Of a DNA stretch of 64,000 bases, positions 34,583 to 43,789 are shown piece after piece (the first letter of the stretch is position 1; each line of letters opens with the position of its first letter). A program made the position numbers and the translations under genes. Source of the DNA: Novosphingobium fluoreni (GTDB lineage Bacteria; Pseudomonadota; Alphaproteobacteria; Sphingomonadales; Sphingomonadaceae); NCBI RefSeq assembly GCF_014196615.1, contig NZ_JACIDY010000001.1, forward strand, positions 698,741-762,740, written 5' to 3'. The notes beneath the pieces are model-generated. The model was not told where the DNA came from. It did not search any database and saw nothing but the letters and a program-made list of their open reading frames with translations.

Positions 34583-35521
34583 TCAGCGAGCGCGCCAGCG
34601 CAGCCGGCACAAGACGCCGTAGTGGTCCGATCCGCCCGCCGCAGTGCGCCTGCACCCCATGCGGGACCAATGCCCGTTGGCATAGATATGGTCGATCCCG
34701 GTGAATGCGGGCAGCGGGCGGTTTGCGGGGTAGGTGGGTACGAAGCCGTCCTGCCTGCGCAAGCCGCTCGCCTGGGCGAACCGGGCCAGGCCGAACGTGG
34801 CGGTGGCGGCGTTGAAGTCTCCCCCCAGGATCAGCGGGCCGCCGCTGTTGGCGCGGGCGATCGCCGCTGTCGCCATCAGCACGTCCTGCGCGCCCTTCGC
34901 GTAGGGTCGCTTCAGGTGGACATCGCCCACGCGCAGGGTGCCGAAGGGCGCGGCCACGTCCGCCATCACCAGATCGGGATGCGCGCTGTGCTTCGGCAGG
35001 TCGACCTTCACCTTGCGCAAGGGCCAGCGCGACAGGATCGTGAGCGAACACGGCATGCCGGTGCACGACGGCAGGCGATAATGACGGGGCAGCAGCAGCC
35101 CCACGATCATTGATGGCGTGCCGTTCGTTTCCTGCAGCAGAGCGATATCGGGATCGAGGTCGTTCACCACTTTGACCAGATCGAGCGGCCGGGGATTGGC
35201 GTGGAACGTACTGAGCGTCATCACCTTGATCATCGGGCCATCGCCGCGCGTATCGCGGGCCGCCCCGCTCAGCGTCGCGCCGCCCAGCTGGAAGCCGCCC
35301 ACCGCCAGCCCGATCGCCGCCACCGCCATGCCGGCGCGATCACGCAGGCGCAGGCATATGGCGAAGGCTAGAGCCAGGACCGGCAGCAGCAAGGGAATGA
35401 AGACGTTGAACTGGTCCAGCGTGTGGTGCGTTCGCCCAAGCTGCCCGACCAGGATCAGGCTGGTCGCGGCGGCACCCGCCATGCCCGCCAATGCCCGCAA
35501 GACCATGCGCTTGCGCATCAT
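34583..35521 (-). CDS. Endonuclease/exonuclease/phosphatase (EEP) family protein, membrane-anchored
   Basis: A 312-residue protein with two or three N-terminal membrane segments in the first 85 residues, then an EEP domain. Catalytic motifs are present: the acidic LLQETN, ILGGDFNA, TGIDHIYANGHW and GSDHYGVLCRL. Membrane-bound EEP proteins often act as phospholipases or phosphodiesterases at the periplasmic face. The first of two ATGs at 35521 is used; the frame stays open much further upstream but that part is antisense to the YjbQ and cytochrome genes. Confidence 0.78.
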   Translation of the reverse strand: MMRKRMVLRALAGMAGAAATSLILVGQLGRTHHTLDQFNVFIPLLLPVLALAFAICLRLRDRAGMAVAAIGLAVGGFQLGGATLSGAARDTRGDGPMIKVMTLSTFHANPRPLDLVKVVNDLDPDIALLQETNGTPSMIVGLLLPRHYRLPSCTGMPCSLTILSRWPLRKVKVDLPKHSAHPDLVMADVAAPFGTLRVGDVHLKRPYAKGAQDVLMATAAIARANSGGPLILGGDFNAATATFGLARFAQASGLRRQDGFVPTYPANRPLPAFTGIDHIYANGHWSRMGCRRTAAGGSDHYGVLCRLRWRAR

Positions 35522-35731
35522 CAGACTGCACCGCGCGACGACTGGGGGAAAGGCGCTCGCAACGGGGAAGGGGGCATGAAGGTCCTTGTATCCACCAGGC
35601 AGCTGATCCCCACGCGTCCGTCGCGCCAGGCATCGTGCTGCAAGTGCGAGACGTAGCCGCGCCGTTTCGCGGTCGCAAGCAGCGATGCCGGCAAGCTTGC
35701 GCGGCGTGGCGCAAACGCTCATGCAGCAAGG

Positions 35732-36148
35732 ATGAGACAGGCCAGCACGACCTTGACGATCGCCACCAGCGGTCGCGGGTTGACGGAGATCACGCGCGAT
35801 GTCGCGGCGTGGCTGACCGAGGGCGGCATTCAGGAGGGCCTGCTGACGCTGCTGTGCCGGCACACTTCCGCTTCGCTGTTGATCCAGGAGAACGCCGCGC
35901 GGGAAGTGCGCACCGATCTGATGGCGTGGCTGGAACGCCTCGCGCCCGAGGGCGACGGCTATCTGCACGATGACGAAGGCCCCGATGACATGCCCGCGCA
36001 TTTGCGTGCGACGCTGACCGGGGTGACGTTGCAGATCCCCGTGCTGGACGGGCAGATGCGGCTGGGCACCTGGCAGGGCATCTACCTTGCCGAACATCGC
36101 CGCCGTCCGCACCGCAGGGAAGTGGCCATGCACTGGATAGGGGAGTAA
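35732..36148 (+). CDS. YjbQ family protein
   Basis: A 138-residue protein of the YjbQ/UPF0047 family, small beta-fold enzymes with weak thiamine-phosphate synthase activity. Recognised by GLTEITRDVAAWLTEGGIQE, LLCRHTSASLLIQENA, HLRATLTGVTLQIPV and LGTWQGIYLAEHR. The full family length is present. The start ATG follows AAGG. It lies nine bases before the cytochrome b gene and may be co-transcribed. Confidence 0.88.
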   Translation: MRQASTTLTIATSGRGLTEITRDVAAWLTEGGIQEGLLTLLCRHTSASLLIQENAAREVRTDLMAWLERLAPEGDGYLHDDEGPDDMPAHLRATLTGVTLQIPVLDGQMRLGTWQGIYLAEHRRRPHRREVAMHWIGE

Positions 36149-36157
36149 GGTCTGGCA

Positions 36158-37042
36158 ATGGCGACCATGCGGCACGATGAGCGACAGGGCGAAGCAAGCG
36201 AGGCCGCCCCGCAAGCGCCGCGCGGCGGCGAGGTGGTGCGCCGCCATCGCCTTTCCACCCGCATCTGGCACTGGGTGAACGCGCTGGCGTTGCTGGTCCT
36301 GCTGATGAGCGGGCTGATGATCTTCAACGCCCATCCCCGGCTCTACTGGGGCGAATTCGGCGCGAACTTCGATTACGCGTGGCTTGAGATCGGCCAGCGC
36401 GGCAATGCCGGAATGCTGCGGATCGGCACATGGCAAATCGACACGACCGGATGGCTGGGCATCTGGACGGACCAGGACGGCGTCGTGCGCCGCCGCGCGA
36501 TCCCGTATTGGGCTACCCTGCCTTCGCGCTACAGCCTGGCCGACGGCCGGATCTGGCACCTGGCCTTTGCCTGGGTCCTGGCGCTCAGCTTGCTGGGCTA
36601 TCTGCTATGGTCGCTGGTGAACGGCCACTTGCGCCGCGATGTTCACATCACCCGCGAGGAGTGGCGCCCGGCGCATATCTGGCGCGATATGAAGGACCAT
36701 GCGCGGCTGCGCTTCCCCACTGGCGCGGCGGCATTGCGGTATAACGTGTTGCAGAAGCTGGCTTATGCGTCTATCTTGTTCGTGCTGCTGCCGCTGATGA
36801 TCGTGACCGGCCTGGCCATGTCCCCCGGCACCGACGCCTGGGCCCCGATCGTCACCGAACTGTTCGGCGGGCGGCAGACCGCCCGTTCCATCCATTTCCT
36901 GTGCGCCTGGGGACTGGTCGGTTTCTTCGTAATCCACATCGCGATGGTCGTGCTGGCCGGACCGTTTAACGAGATACGCTCGATCATCACCGGCAAGTAC
37001 CGCCTGCCCCGGGAACGTCTATCCAAGGAGCGCGACGCGTGA
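36158..37042 (+). CDS. Cytochrome b (b561/NarI-like) membrane subunit
   Basis: A 294-residue inner-membrane protein with four main helices and paired histidines for two b-hemes: VVRRHRLSTRIWHWVNALAL, RIWHLAFAWVLALSLLGYLL and SIHFLCAWGLVGFFVIHIAM. It should carry electrons between quinone and the molybdoenzyme encoded immediately downstream, whose GTG overlaps its stop. It is a cytochrome b561-type partner, different from the MsrQ protein usually paired with MsrP. About 70 residues between the first two helices form a periplasmic loop. Confidence 0.85.
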   Translation: MATMRHDERQGEASEAAPQAPRGGEVVRRHRLSTRIWHWVNALALLVLLMSGLMIFNAHPRLYWGEFGANFDYAWLEIGQRGNAGMLRIGTWQIDTTGWLGIWTDQDGVVRRRAIPYWATLPSRYSLADGRIWHLAFAWVLALSLLGYLLWSLVNGHLRRDVHITREEWRPAHIWRDMKDHARLRFPTGAAALRYNVLQKLAYASILFVLLPLMIVTGLAMSPGTDAWAPIVTELFGGRQTARSIHFLCAWGLVGFFVIHIAMVVLAGPFNEIRSIITGKYRLPRERLSKERDA

Positions 37043-37800
37043 GCAAGCTGATCCTCTCACGCCGCAGCCTGATCCGCACCGGGGCGCTGGGCGGCGGGTT
37101 GCTGCTTTCCGGCTGCGACAAGCTGTATCAGCAGCCGGGCTTCCGCTCCGTGCTGGAAAGCGGCGAGAACCTGCACCGCGCTACCCAGCGTGCGTTGGGC
37201 GGCCAGGCCCTGGCGCGCGAGTTTCGCGTGTCAGACATGTCGCCCAATTTCCGCGCTAACGGCAGCAAGGAAGGCGCGGGAGACGAGTACCGGCGGCACC
37301 TGGCCCAAGGCTTCGCGCAATGGGCGCTGCGCGTGGATGGCATGGTCGGTCGGCCACTGAACCTGCCGCTGACCGCCTTGCAGAGCCTGCCCCAGCGCAA
37401 GCAGATCACGCGCCACGATTGTGTGGAGGGGTGGAGCGCGATCGGGCAGTGGCAAGGGCCGCAGCTATCGCATGTGCTCGATCTGGCGCGGGTCAGCCCG
37501 GCCGCGAAATACCTGATCTTCCACTGCGCCGATATCTATGGCGGCAAGCCGTATTACGAATCGATCGACATGGTGGACGCCTTCCATCCGCAGACGATCC
37601 TGGCCTGGCAGATGAATGGCCGCCCCCTGCCGCAGGAACACGGCGCGCCGCTGCGGCTGCGGGTGGAGCGGCAGCTGGGGTACAAGCACGCCAAGTTCGT
37701 CACTCGAATAGAAGCGCGCGATACGCTGGCCGGGGTCTATGGCGGCAAGGGCGGGTACTGGGAGGATAACGGCGGCTACGCCTGGTACGCCGGAATTTGA
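37039..37800 (+). CDS. Tat-exported molybdopterin oxidoreductase (sulfite oxidase/MsrP family)
   Basis: A 253-residue periplasmic enzyme of the YedY/MsrP-like family. A twin-arginine signal starts the protein (LSRRSLIRTGALGGGLLLSG, followed by a cysteine), and the molybdenum-ligating cysteine lies in ITRHDCVEGWSAIGQWQG. Later motifs are YYESIDMVDAFHPQTILAWQ and HGAPLRLRVERQLGYKHAKF. It is probably anchored to or near the membrane and reduces or oxidises a small sulfoxide or related substrate with electrons from the overlapping cytochrome b. The substrate is unknown. Confidence 0.85.
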   Translation: MSKLILSRRSLIRTGALGGGLLLSGCDKLYQQPGFRSVLESGENLHRATQRALGGQALAREFRVSDMSPNFRANGSKEGAGDEYRRHLAQGFAQWALRVDGMVGRPLNLPLTALQSLPQRKQITRHDCVEGWSAIGQWQGPQLSHVLDLARVSPAAKYLIFHCADIYGGKPYYESIDMVDAFHPQTILAWQMNGRPLPQEHGAPLRLRVERQLGYKHAKFVTRIEARDTLAGVYGGKGGYWEDNGGYAWYAGI

Positions 37801-37833
37801 TGGTTCAGCGGGATCTGATGGTGTGGCGGACCG

Positions 37834-37853
37834 GGGTCAGGCCCGACTGACCC
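37834..37853. terminator. Weak hairpin between convergent genes
   Basis: GGGTCAG (37834-37840) pairs with CTGACCC (37847-37853) around GCCCGA. No T-run follows on either strand; it lies between the molybdoenzyme gene and convergent wecC and may act as terminator. Confidence 0.4.
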
Positions 37854-37875
37854 GCCCCGCCCGGCCGCGATCAGC

Positions 37876-39177
37876 TCAGCTGGCCAATCGTACCAGGTCC
37901 GGCTCTTCACGCACCAGCTTGGGCTGATCGGGCCATATACCGCGCGTGTCGTACACCAGCTTGTCCGCCCGCTCGGCCAGAGGCACGACGCGGAACACGT
38001 CATGGTCGACCAGCACGATCAGGATGTCGCAAGTCTCCAGCGCCTCGTCCACGTCGATCTGCACGGCGCCGGTATCGGTGAACTCGATCGGCAGTTCGCT
38101 GGCGTAAGGTTCGACGATATGCACCCGCTCACCGTATTTGCGGGCCAACCGGGCGGCGACGAAACGGGCCGGGCTTTCGCGGAAATCGTCGATGTTGGCC
38201 TTGAACGCCAGGCCCAGGCAGGCGATCTTCGCGCCCGGATGCGCGGCGACCAGCGCGTCGGCCTTGCGGATCACGTGATGCATCTTGCCGTCGTTCACGC
38301 CACGCGCGGTGCGGATCAGCGGGGTCTCCTCCGGCGCGCCATGGACGATGAACCAGGGATCGACCGCGATGCAGTGGCCGCCCACGCCGGGTCCGGGCGA
38401 GAGGATGTTCACGCGGGGGTGCCGGTTGGCGAGGCGTATCACTTCCCATACGTCCAGGCCCATCCGGTCCGCCACCATCGACAATTCATTGGCAAAGGCG
38501 ATGTTGACGTCGCGATAGGCGTTCTCGACCAGCTTTGTCATCTCGGCAGAGCGGGCGTCCGTGGTAACGCATTCGCCGCGCACGAACCGCTTGTAGAACG
38601 CCAGCGCCTTGCGCGCGCAGCGGGGCGTGATGCCGCCGATCGAGCGGTCGTTGTTGGTCAGCTCTTCCAGGATGCGGCCGGGCAGCACCCGCTCCGGGCA
38701 ATAGGCGATGGCGATATCGGGCGTCTCGCGCGTGCAGCCCGGTACCTTCAGATCGGGGCGCATCTGCGCGATCATGTCCCGCAACTGCTCGGTCGTGCCG
38801 ACCGGTGAGGTCGATTCGAGAATCACCACGTCACCAACCTTCAGCACCGGCGCGATGGTCTTGCCCGCTGCCAGGACGTAGGAAATGTCCGGGGCATGAT
38901 CCTTGTCGAACGGCGTCGGCACGGCAATCACGAATACGTCGGCTGGCGCCACGGTGATCGAGGCCGAAAGAAGTCCGCGCGAAACCACACCGTGCACCAG
39001 CCCATCGAGGTCGACCTCCTCGATGTGGATTTCGCCGCGATTGATAGTGTCGACCACTCGCTGCGACACGTCGAGGCCCAACACCTTGCAGCCCGCGCGG
39101 GCGATCACCGCAGCGGTGGGAAGGCCGATATACCCGAGGCCTACAACACAAACGTCAGGCTTGGTGTCCGATTTCAT
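37876..39177 (-). CDS. wecC: UDP-N-acetyl-D-mannosamine dehydrogenase
   Basis: A 433-residue nucleotide-sugar dehydrogenase converting UDP-ManNAc to the uronate. The NAD site is VCVVGLGYIGLPTAAVIARA; the catalytic cysteine lies in GPGVGGHCIAVDPWFIVHGA; the C-terminal domain shows KIACLGLAFKANIDDFRESP. It is the WecC and not the Ugd type because of GHCIAVDP. The ATG at 39177 overlaps the end of wecB by 23 bases, supporting coupled translation. The two enzymes together make UDP-ManNAcA for a surface polysaccharide. Confidence 0.92.
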   Translation of the reverse strand: MKSDTKPDVCVVGLGYIGLPTAAVIARAGCKVLGLDVSQRVVDTINRGEIHIEEVDLDGLVHGVVSRGLLSASITVAPADVFVIAVPTPFDKDHAPDISYVLAAGKTIAPVLKVGDVVILESTSPVGTTEQLRDMIAQMRPDLKVPGCTRETPDIAIAYCPERVLPGRILEELTNNDRSIGGITPRCARKALAFYKRFVRGECVTTDARSAEMTKLVENAYRDVNIAFANELSMVADRMGLDVWEVIRLANRHPRVNILSPGPGVGGHCIAVDPWFIVHGAPEETPLIRTARGVNDGKMHHVIRKADALVAAHPGAKIACLGLAFKANIDDFRESPARFVAARLARKYGERVHIVEPYASELPIEFTDTGAVQIDVDEALETCDILIVLVDHDVFRVVPLAERADKLVYDTRGIWPDQPKLVREEPDLVRLAS

Positions 39178-40294
39178 TGGCGAGCAGCTCCACGATTCGG
39201 GCCGAGCTGTGCCCATCCCCGAACGGATTGTGGGCGCGAGCCATGGCCTCGTAGGCTTCCGTATCGTCCAGCAGGGTTGAAATTTCGGTAACGATGGTGG
39301 CTGCATCGGTGCCGACCAGTTTGGCGGTGCCGGCCTCGACGCCTTCGGGCCGCTCGGTCGTCTCACGCATGACCAGGACTGGCTTGCCCAGCGCGGGGGC
39401 TTCCTCCTGCACGCCGCCACTGTCGGTCAGCATGATCTCGGCGATGTTGATGAGGCGGGCGAAGTGGGGATAATCCAGCGGCTCGATCAAGGCGACATTG
39501 TCCAGACCGGCCAGGCCCTCGTTCATCACCTTGCGCACGTTGGGGTTGAGGTGGACGGGGAAAATCACCGCCACATCGGGGCGCTGCGCGATCTGGCGGA
39601 TGGCGCTGGCAATGCCTTCCATGCCGCCGCCGAAATTTTCGCGCCGATGGCTGGTGACGCCGATGATCCGTTTGCCGGCGAATCGCGCTTCGAGGTCCGC
39701 CAGACCGCTGGCCAGCACCGGTTCGGCTTCGATTCGGGCGGACACCCAATGCAGCGCGTCGATCACGGTGTTGCCGGTGACGTGGACGCGCGCGGGGTCG
39801 GCGTTCTCGCGTAGGAGAGCCGCGGCGGCGGTGGCGGTAGGCGCGAAGTGCAAGCTGGCCATAGCGCCGATGATCTTGCGGTTCACCTCTTCGGGCCATG
39901 GGTGATAGATATTAAAACTGCGCAGCCCCGCCTCGACATGATCGACCGGCAGCTTGCGATAATAAGCGGCCAGCGCGCCCGCCATGGCGGTGGCGGTATC
40001 GCCCTGTACGATCACGCGATGGGGCTGCACCTGGTCCATCACCTTGCCCAAGCCGGTGAGCAGATTGGCGGTGAGGGCATCCAGCGTCTGGTCCGGCTGC
40101 ATGACGTCCAGATCGTGATCCGGCACGATCCCGGCGATCTCCAGCACTTGGTCCAGCATCTGGCGGTGTTGGGCCGAAACGCAGACCACGCATTCGAAGC
40201 GAGGATCGGCGCGCAACGCGTGAACGACGGGGAACAGCTTGATCGCTTCAGGACGAGTACCGAAGACGACGAGGATGCGAGTTGGCTGGGTCAT
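39155..40294 (-). CDS. wecB: UDP-N-acetylglucosamine 2-epimerase (non-hydrolysing)
   Basis: A 379-residue epimerase making UDP-ManNAc from UDP-GlcNAc. Hallmarks: ILVVFGTRPEAIKLFPVV at the start, VHGDTxx-type VQGDTATAMAGALAAYY, HVEAGLRSF, THRRENFG-type TSHRRENFGGGMEGI, and TDSGGVQEEAPALGKPVLVM. Starts at 40294, 40300 and 40327 are all in frame; none has a clear ribosome site, and the first is used because the family motif begins six residues later. Feeds wecC directly. Confidence 0.92.
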   Translation of the reverse strand: MTQPTRILVVFGTRPEAIKLFPVVHALRADPRFECVVCVSAQHRQMLDQVLEIAGIVPDHDLDVMQPDQTLDALTANLLTGLGKVMDQVQPHRVIVQGDTATAMAGALAAYYRKLPVDHVEAGLRSFNIYHPWPEEVNRKIIGAMASLHFAPTATAAAALLRENADPARVHVTGNTVIDALHWVSARIEAEPVLASGLADLEARFAGKRIIGVTSHRRENFGGGMEGIASAIRQIAQRPDVAVIFPVHLNPNVRKVMNEGLAGLDNVALIEPLDYPHFARLINIAEIMLTDSGGVQEEAPALGKPVLVMRETTERPEGVEAGTAKLVGTDAATIVTEISTLLDDTEAYEAMARAHNPFGDGHSSARIVELLANEIGHQA

Positions 40295-40552
40295 GGCCAT
40301 GGCGGATACCAGCGCAATGTTAAGCATGAAATAATCTGATCGCAGCAACCGGCGACAGGGCAGGGCCGTTCGCGGGCACGCACGCAAACGGCGCGTGACG
40401 GCGCCTTTTAAGCCCTGCCCAGGCCACGGTATTTTTTCACCCAAACCACCGTATTTCAGGACTTTTCGAAGGTTAAAAGGGAATTGTTAAGCACTTCCGG
40501 GGAATGACGGACCGGCGGGTGAAAGGCCCGTCGCCTCGGAGTCGCCCCCTAA

Positions 40553-42589
40553 ATGCGTGTCGTCACTTGTTTGCTCTACGAGCATGATCCCTGGATCGTG
40601 CTCCTGGCTGCGCTGATGTGTCTGTGCGGGTCGATCGTCTCCGTCACCCTGTTTCGCCGCACGCTGAACGAGGCGGGCACGTCTCGCCTGCACTGGTGCT
40701 TCCTGTCCGCCGTCACCGCGGGCGCGGCCATCTGGGCAACGCACTTCATCGCGATGCTGGGTTATCGGGCGGAAGTTCCGGTGGAGTTCGATGGACCTTT
40801 GACCATCGGCTCGGCGCTGATTGCTGTAGGCGGTATCGCCATCGGCCTGATCGCGGCGACGGCGAAGTCACGCGGGATCGCGGTCGTTATCGGCGGCGGG
40901 GTGATCGGCCTTTCGATCGCGGCCATGCACTATACCGGCATGTTCGCCTATCGGGCGGAGGGCATCGTGGAATGGCGGCCAAGCTATGTGATATCTTCGC
41001 TGTTCGTGGCGTCCGGTCTGTCGATGGCGCTGATCTACAGCCTGCGTATGGAAACCGCGCCGAAGCAGATCTTGCCGTGCGTCCTGATGGTGCTGGCGAT
41101 CGTCGGCCTGCACTTTACCGGCATGGCGGGTTTTTCGGTCGCGCCGATCCCGGGCGTCTCCCACGGTGCCGACAGCGCGACCTTCACCGCAGTCGCGCTG
41201 GCAATCGCAATGGTGGCGCTGCTGATCGTCGGCACGGGTATCTCCACCTACCTGGTTGAAGGTCGCACCCAGTCCAATTCGCGGGACCAGCTTGCACATA
41301 TCGCCATGCACGATGCGCTGACCGGGCTGGGCAATCGCCACAACTTTTCGCAAACGCTGGAATCAGAGTGCGGCAAGCTACAACGCTACGGCCGTCCTTT
41401 CGCCTTGCTGATGATCGACCTCGATCGCTTCAAGCCGATCAACGATACGCTGGGCCACCCGACGGGCGACCTAGTGTTACAGCGCGTCGCCGCGCGGTTG
41501 CGCCATGCCGTACGCGAAGGGGATCTGGTTGCGCGGATCGGCGGGGACGAGTTTGCCATCATCGCCTTCGGCATCGCCAATGGCCAAGAAGCAGCTGCAA
41601 TTGCCGCGCGAGTGGTCGAGCTTCTGGCGCGACCGTTCATCGTTGCAGGCAGCGTCGCCGACCTGGGCGGCAGCGTAGGCGTGGCGCTGGCGCCGCAGCA
41701 TGGCGTTTCCGGCGAAGAACTGATCCAGCGCGCCGATGTCGCCCTCTATTCCGCCAAGCGCGACGGCAAAAATCGCTTTTGCCAGTTCGAGCCCGCAATG
41801 ATGGATGCCATGCAACGGCGCCGGTATCTGGAGATCGACTTGCGGCGCGCCTGCGCGCGTGACGAGTTCGAGGTTTTCTATCAGCCGATCATCGATTCCC
41901 AGTCCGGCGAGATAACCGGGGCCGAGGCCCTGTTGCGCTGGAACTCGTCGGAACGAGGCGATGTCTCTCCGGCTGAGTTCATTCCGATCGCGGAAGAACT
42001 CGGGCTGGTATCCCGCATCGGCGCGAACGTGCTGCAACAGGCCTGCAGGGACGCCACGACCTGGCCCGATCATTTCGACGTCGCGGTGAACGTATCCCCG
42101 GTCCAGCTACTCGATCCGCGCTTGCCGCAAATCGTGGCGCAGGCCTTGCGCGAATCGGGCCTGCGCGCCGACCGCCTGGAACTGGAAATCACCGAAACCG
42201 CGCTTCTGGGCGACGACGAGGCGGCGTTGCGTACGCTGACCAGCCTGCATGAGCTGGGCGTGCGCATTTCGCTCGATGATTTCGGCACCGGTTATTCCTC
42301 GCTCAGCTACCTCCATCGCTTTCCGATCAGCCGTATCAAGATCGATCGTTCGTTCATCTGCAAGCTGCCGGAAGACCCGGGCAGCGCCTCGATCGTGCGC
42401 GCGATCGCACAGCTGGGAGAAAGCCTGGATATGAAAGTGACCGCCGAAGGCATCGAAACGTCTGAGCAACTGTCGTTTATCGCCCAGCAGGGTTGCGACC
42501 ATGTGCAGGGCTTCCTTATCAGCCGCCCGATCCCGGTCGCGGATTTCCTGGCTCTGGTGAGGGCGCGCATAGGCGCGGTGGCAGCGTGA
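40553..42589 (+). CDS. MHYT-GGDEF-EAL c-di-GMP enzyme
   Basis: A 678-residue membrane protein. Residues 1-245 form an MHYT sensor with seven helices and three copper-type motifs (ATHFIAMLGY, AMHYTGMFAY, GLHFTGMAGF). GGDEF follows at about 275-435 with intact RIGGDEF and an inhibitory RxxD site (REGD) five residues before it. EAL at about 440-670 has GAEALLRW, the DDFGTGYSSL loop and KIDRSFI. Both catalytic sites look complete, so it could make or break c-di-GMP in response to a diatomic gas or redox signal. Its stop overlaps the BLUF gene. Confidence 0.93.
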   Translation: MRVVTCLLYEHDPWIVLLAALMCLCGSIVSVTLFRRTLNEAGTSRLHWCFLSAVTAGAAIWATHFIAMLGYRAEVPVEFDGPLTIGSALIAVGGIAIGLIAATAKSRGIAVVIGGGVIGLSIAAMHYTGMFAYRAEGIVEWRPSYVISSLFVASGLSMALIYSLRMETAPKQILPCVLMVLAIVGLHFTGMAGFSVAPIPGVSHGADSATFTAVALAIAMVALLIVGTGISTYLVEGRTQSNSRDQLAHIAMHDALTGLGNRHNFSQTLESECGKLQRYGRPFALLMIDLDRFKPINDTLGHPTGDLVLQRVAARLRHAVREGDLVARIGGDEFAIIAFGIANGQEAAAIAARVVELLARPFIVAGSVADLGGSVGVALAPQHGVSGEELIQRADVALYSAKRDGKNRFCQFEPAMMDAMQRRRYLEIDLRRACARDEFEVFYQPIIDSQSGEITGAEALLRWNSSERGDVSPAEFIPIAEELGLVSRIGANVLQQACRDATTWPDHFDVAVNVSPVQLLDPRLPQIVAQALRESGLRADRLELEITETALLGDDEAALRTLTSLHELGVRISLDDFGTGYSSLSYLHRFPISRIKIDRSFICKLPEDPGSASIVRAIAQLGESLDMKVTAEGIETSEQLSFIAQQGCDHVQGFLISRPIPVADFLALVRARIGAVAA

Positions 42590-43047
42590 CCGGCGATATC
42601 AGGATCACACCGCTCAGCCGGCTGCTGTATGTCAGCCGGTGCACGCTGGAAGAAACCGGCGCAGCGCGCGATTATCTCGTTGCCGAGCTGACCGAACGCT
42701 CTGCACGGCGCAATGCCGCGGTACAGCTGACAGGGACGTTGCTGTGCGTGGGGGATGCCTTCATCCAGGTCCTGGAAGGACCGCCCGCCGCCATCGAGCG
42801 CACCTTCGAGGCGATCTGCTGCGACTTTCGGCATGAGGACGTCAAACTGATCGACCTCGTGCCGGTGCGCGAACGCATCTTCCCCGAGTGGAGCATGGTT
42901 CGCATCGGCGCGGACGCGGAAGCATCCGTGGCGCTGGAAGGCGACCTGGAGGATATTCGCTTCCTAGTCGGCATCAACGCGCGTGAGGCGATCAGCCAGA
43001 TGCGGCGATTGCTGGATAGTCAAAGGCCGACGGCGGAGGCGGCCTGA
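42586..43047 (+). CDS. BLUF-domain blue-light photoreceptor
   Basis: A 153-residue protein that is a BLUF domain with a short tail. Flavin-binding and signalling residues are present in the proper spacing: Tyr15 (SRLLYVSR), Asn43 and Gln61 ([10 protein letters not shown]), then Trp102 and Met104 (FPEWSM), with 18 residues from Asn to Gln and 41 from Gln to Trp as in AppA. GTG start overlaps the stop of the MHYT-GGDEF-EAL gene (GTGA). As it has no output domain it probably acts by binding that enzyme, giving light control of c-di-GMP. Confidence 0.92.
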   Translation: MTGDIRITPLSRLLYVSRCTLEETGAARDYLVAELTERSARRNAAVQLTGTLLCVGDAFIQVLEGPPAAIERTFEAICCDFRHEDVKLIDLVPVRERIFPEWSMVRIGADAEASVALEGDLEDIRFLVGINAREAISQMRRLLDSQRPTAEAA

Positions 43048-43126
43048 CCGCATCGGCGTAACTTGCGGGCGGGCGGGCTTGCTGTTCGCGCTTGCTCCGG
43101 GGGCCGGCTTCGGGAATGTCGCGACC

Positions 43127-43681
43127 ATGGCAATTTTGAGCGACAAATGGATTCGCGAGCAGGCGCTGGCGAACGGAATGATCGAACCCTTCGTGGAGGC
43201 GCAGCGGAGAGACGGCTGCATATCCTATGGCTTGTCGTCCTACGGGTATGACGCGCGCGTGGCGGAAGACTTCAAGATCTTCACGAATGTCGATTCCGCC
43301 GTGGTCGACCCGAAGAACTTCGATGCCAACTCGTTCGTCGATCGCCGGACCGAATGCTGCGTGATCCCGCCCAACTCGTTCGCGCTGGCCCGCACCGTGG
43401 AATACTTCCGCGTGCCGCGCGATGTGCTGGTGATCTGCCTTGGCAAATCGACTTATGCGCGCTGCGGCATCATCGTGAACGTCACGCCGCTGGAGCCCGG
43501 CTGGGAAGGGCACGTCACGCTGGAATTTTCCAACACCACGCCATTGCCCGCCAAGGTCTACGCCAACGAAGGCGCGTGCCAGTTCCTGTTTCTGCAGGGC
43601 AATGAGCCTTGCGAGATCAGCTATGCCGACCGTGCCGGCAAGTACATGGGCCAGCGCGGCGTGACTTTGCCCCGCCTCTGA
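43127..43681 (+). CDS. dcd: dCTP deaminase
   Basis: A 184-residue enzyme turning dCTP into dUTP for thymidylate synthesis. Recognised by [20 protein letters not shown], then [17 protein letters not shown], and the catalytic region [20 protein letters not shown], followed by [15 protein letters not shown]. Length is close to that of the E. coli enzyme (193). The start ATG at 43127 fixes the conserved opening; the upstream in-frame part belongs to the BLUF end. It stands apart, about 80 bases from BLUF. Confidence 0.95.
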   Translation: MAILSDKWIREQALANGMIEPFVEAQRRDGCISYGLSSYGYDARVAEDFKIFTNVDSAVVDPKNFDANSFVDRRTECCVIPPNSFALARTVEYFRVPRDVLVICLGKSTYARCGIIVNVTPLEPGWEGHVTLEFSNTTPLPAKVYANEGACQFLFLQGNEPCEISYADRAGKYMGQRGVTLPRL

Positions 43682-43789
43682 TTTCGCCTTAGATCCCATC
43701 TGTGGTGACAGCCGTGGTCGCGGTGGGCGGGAACAAACCTGCCTGATGCCGCTTCCATGGAAACAATCACAACAGGGAAGAGGCTGGTC

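Noticed and set aside
34583..36559. 658-residue minus-strand frame
   Set aside because: The EEP protein begins at 35521; the upstream extension covers the YjbQ and cytochrome genes on the other strand and has no family features.
40474..40495. TTAA pair between wecB and the MHYT gene as a CtrA box
   Set aside because: The TTAA units are 10 bases apart, CtrA needs seven.
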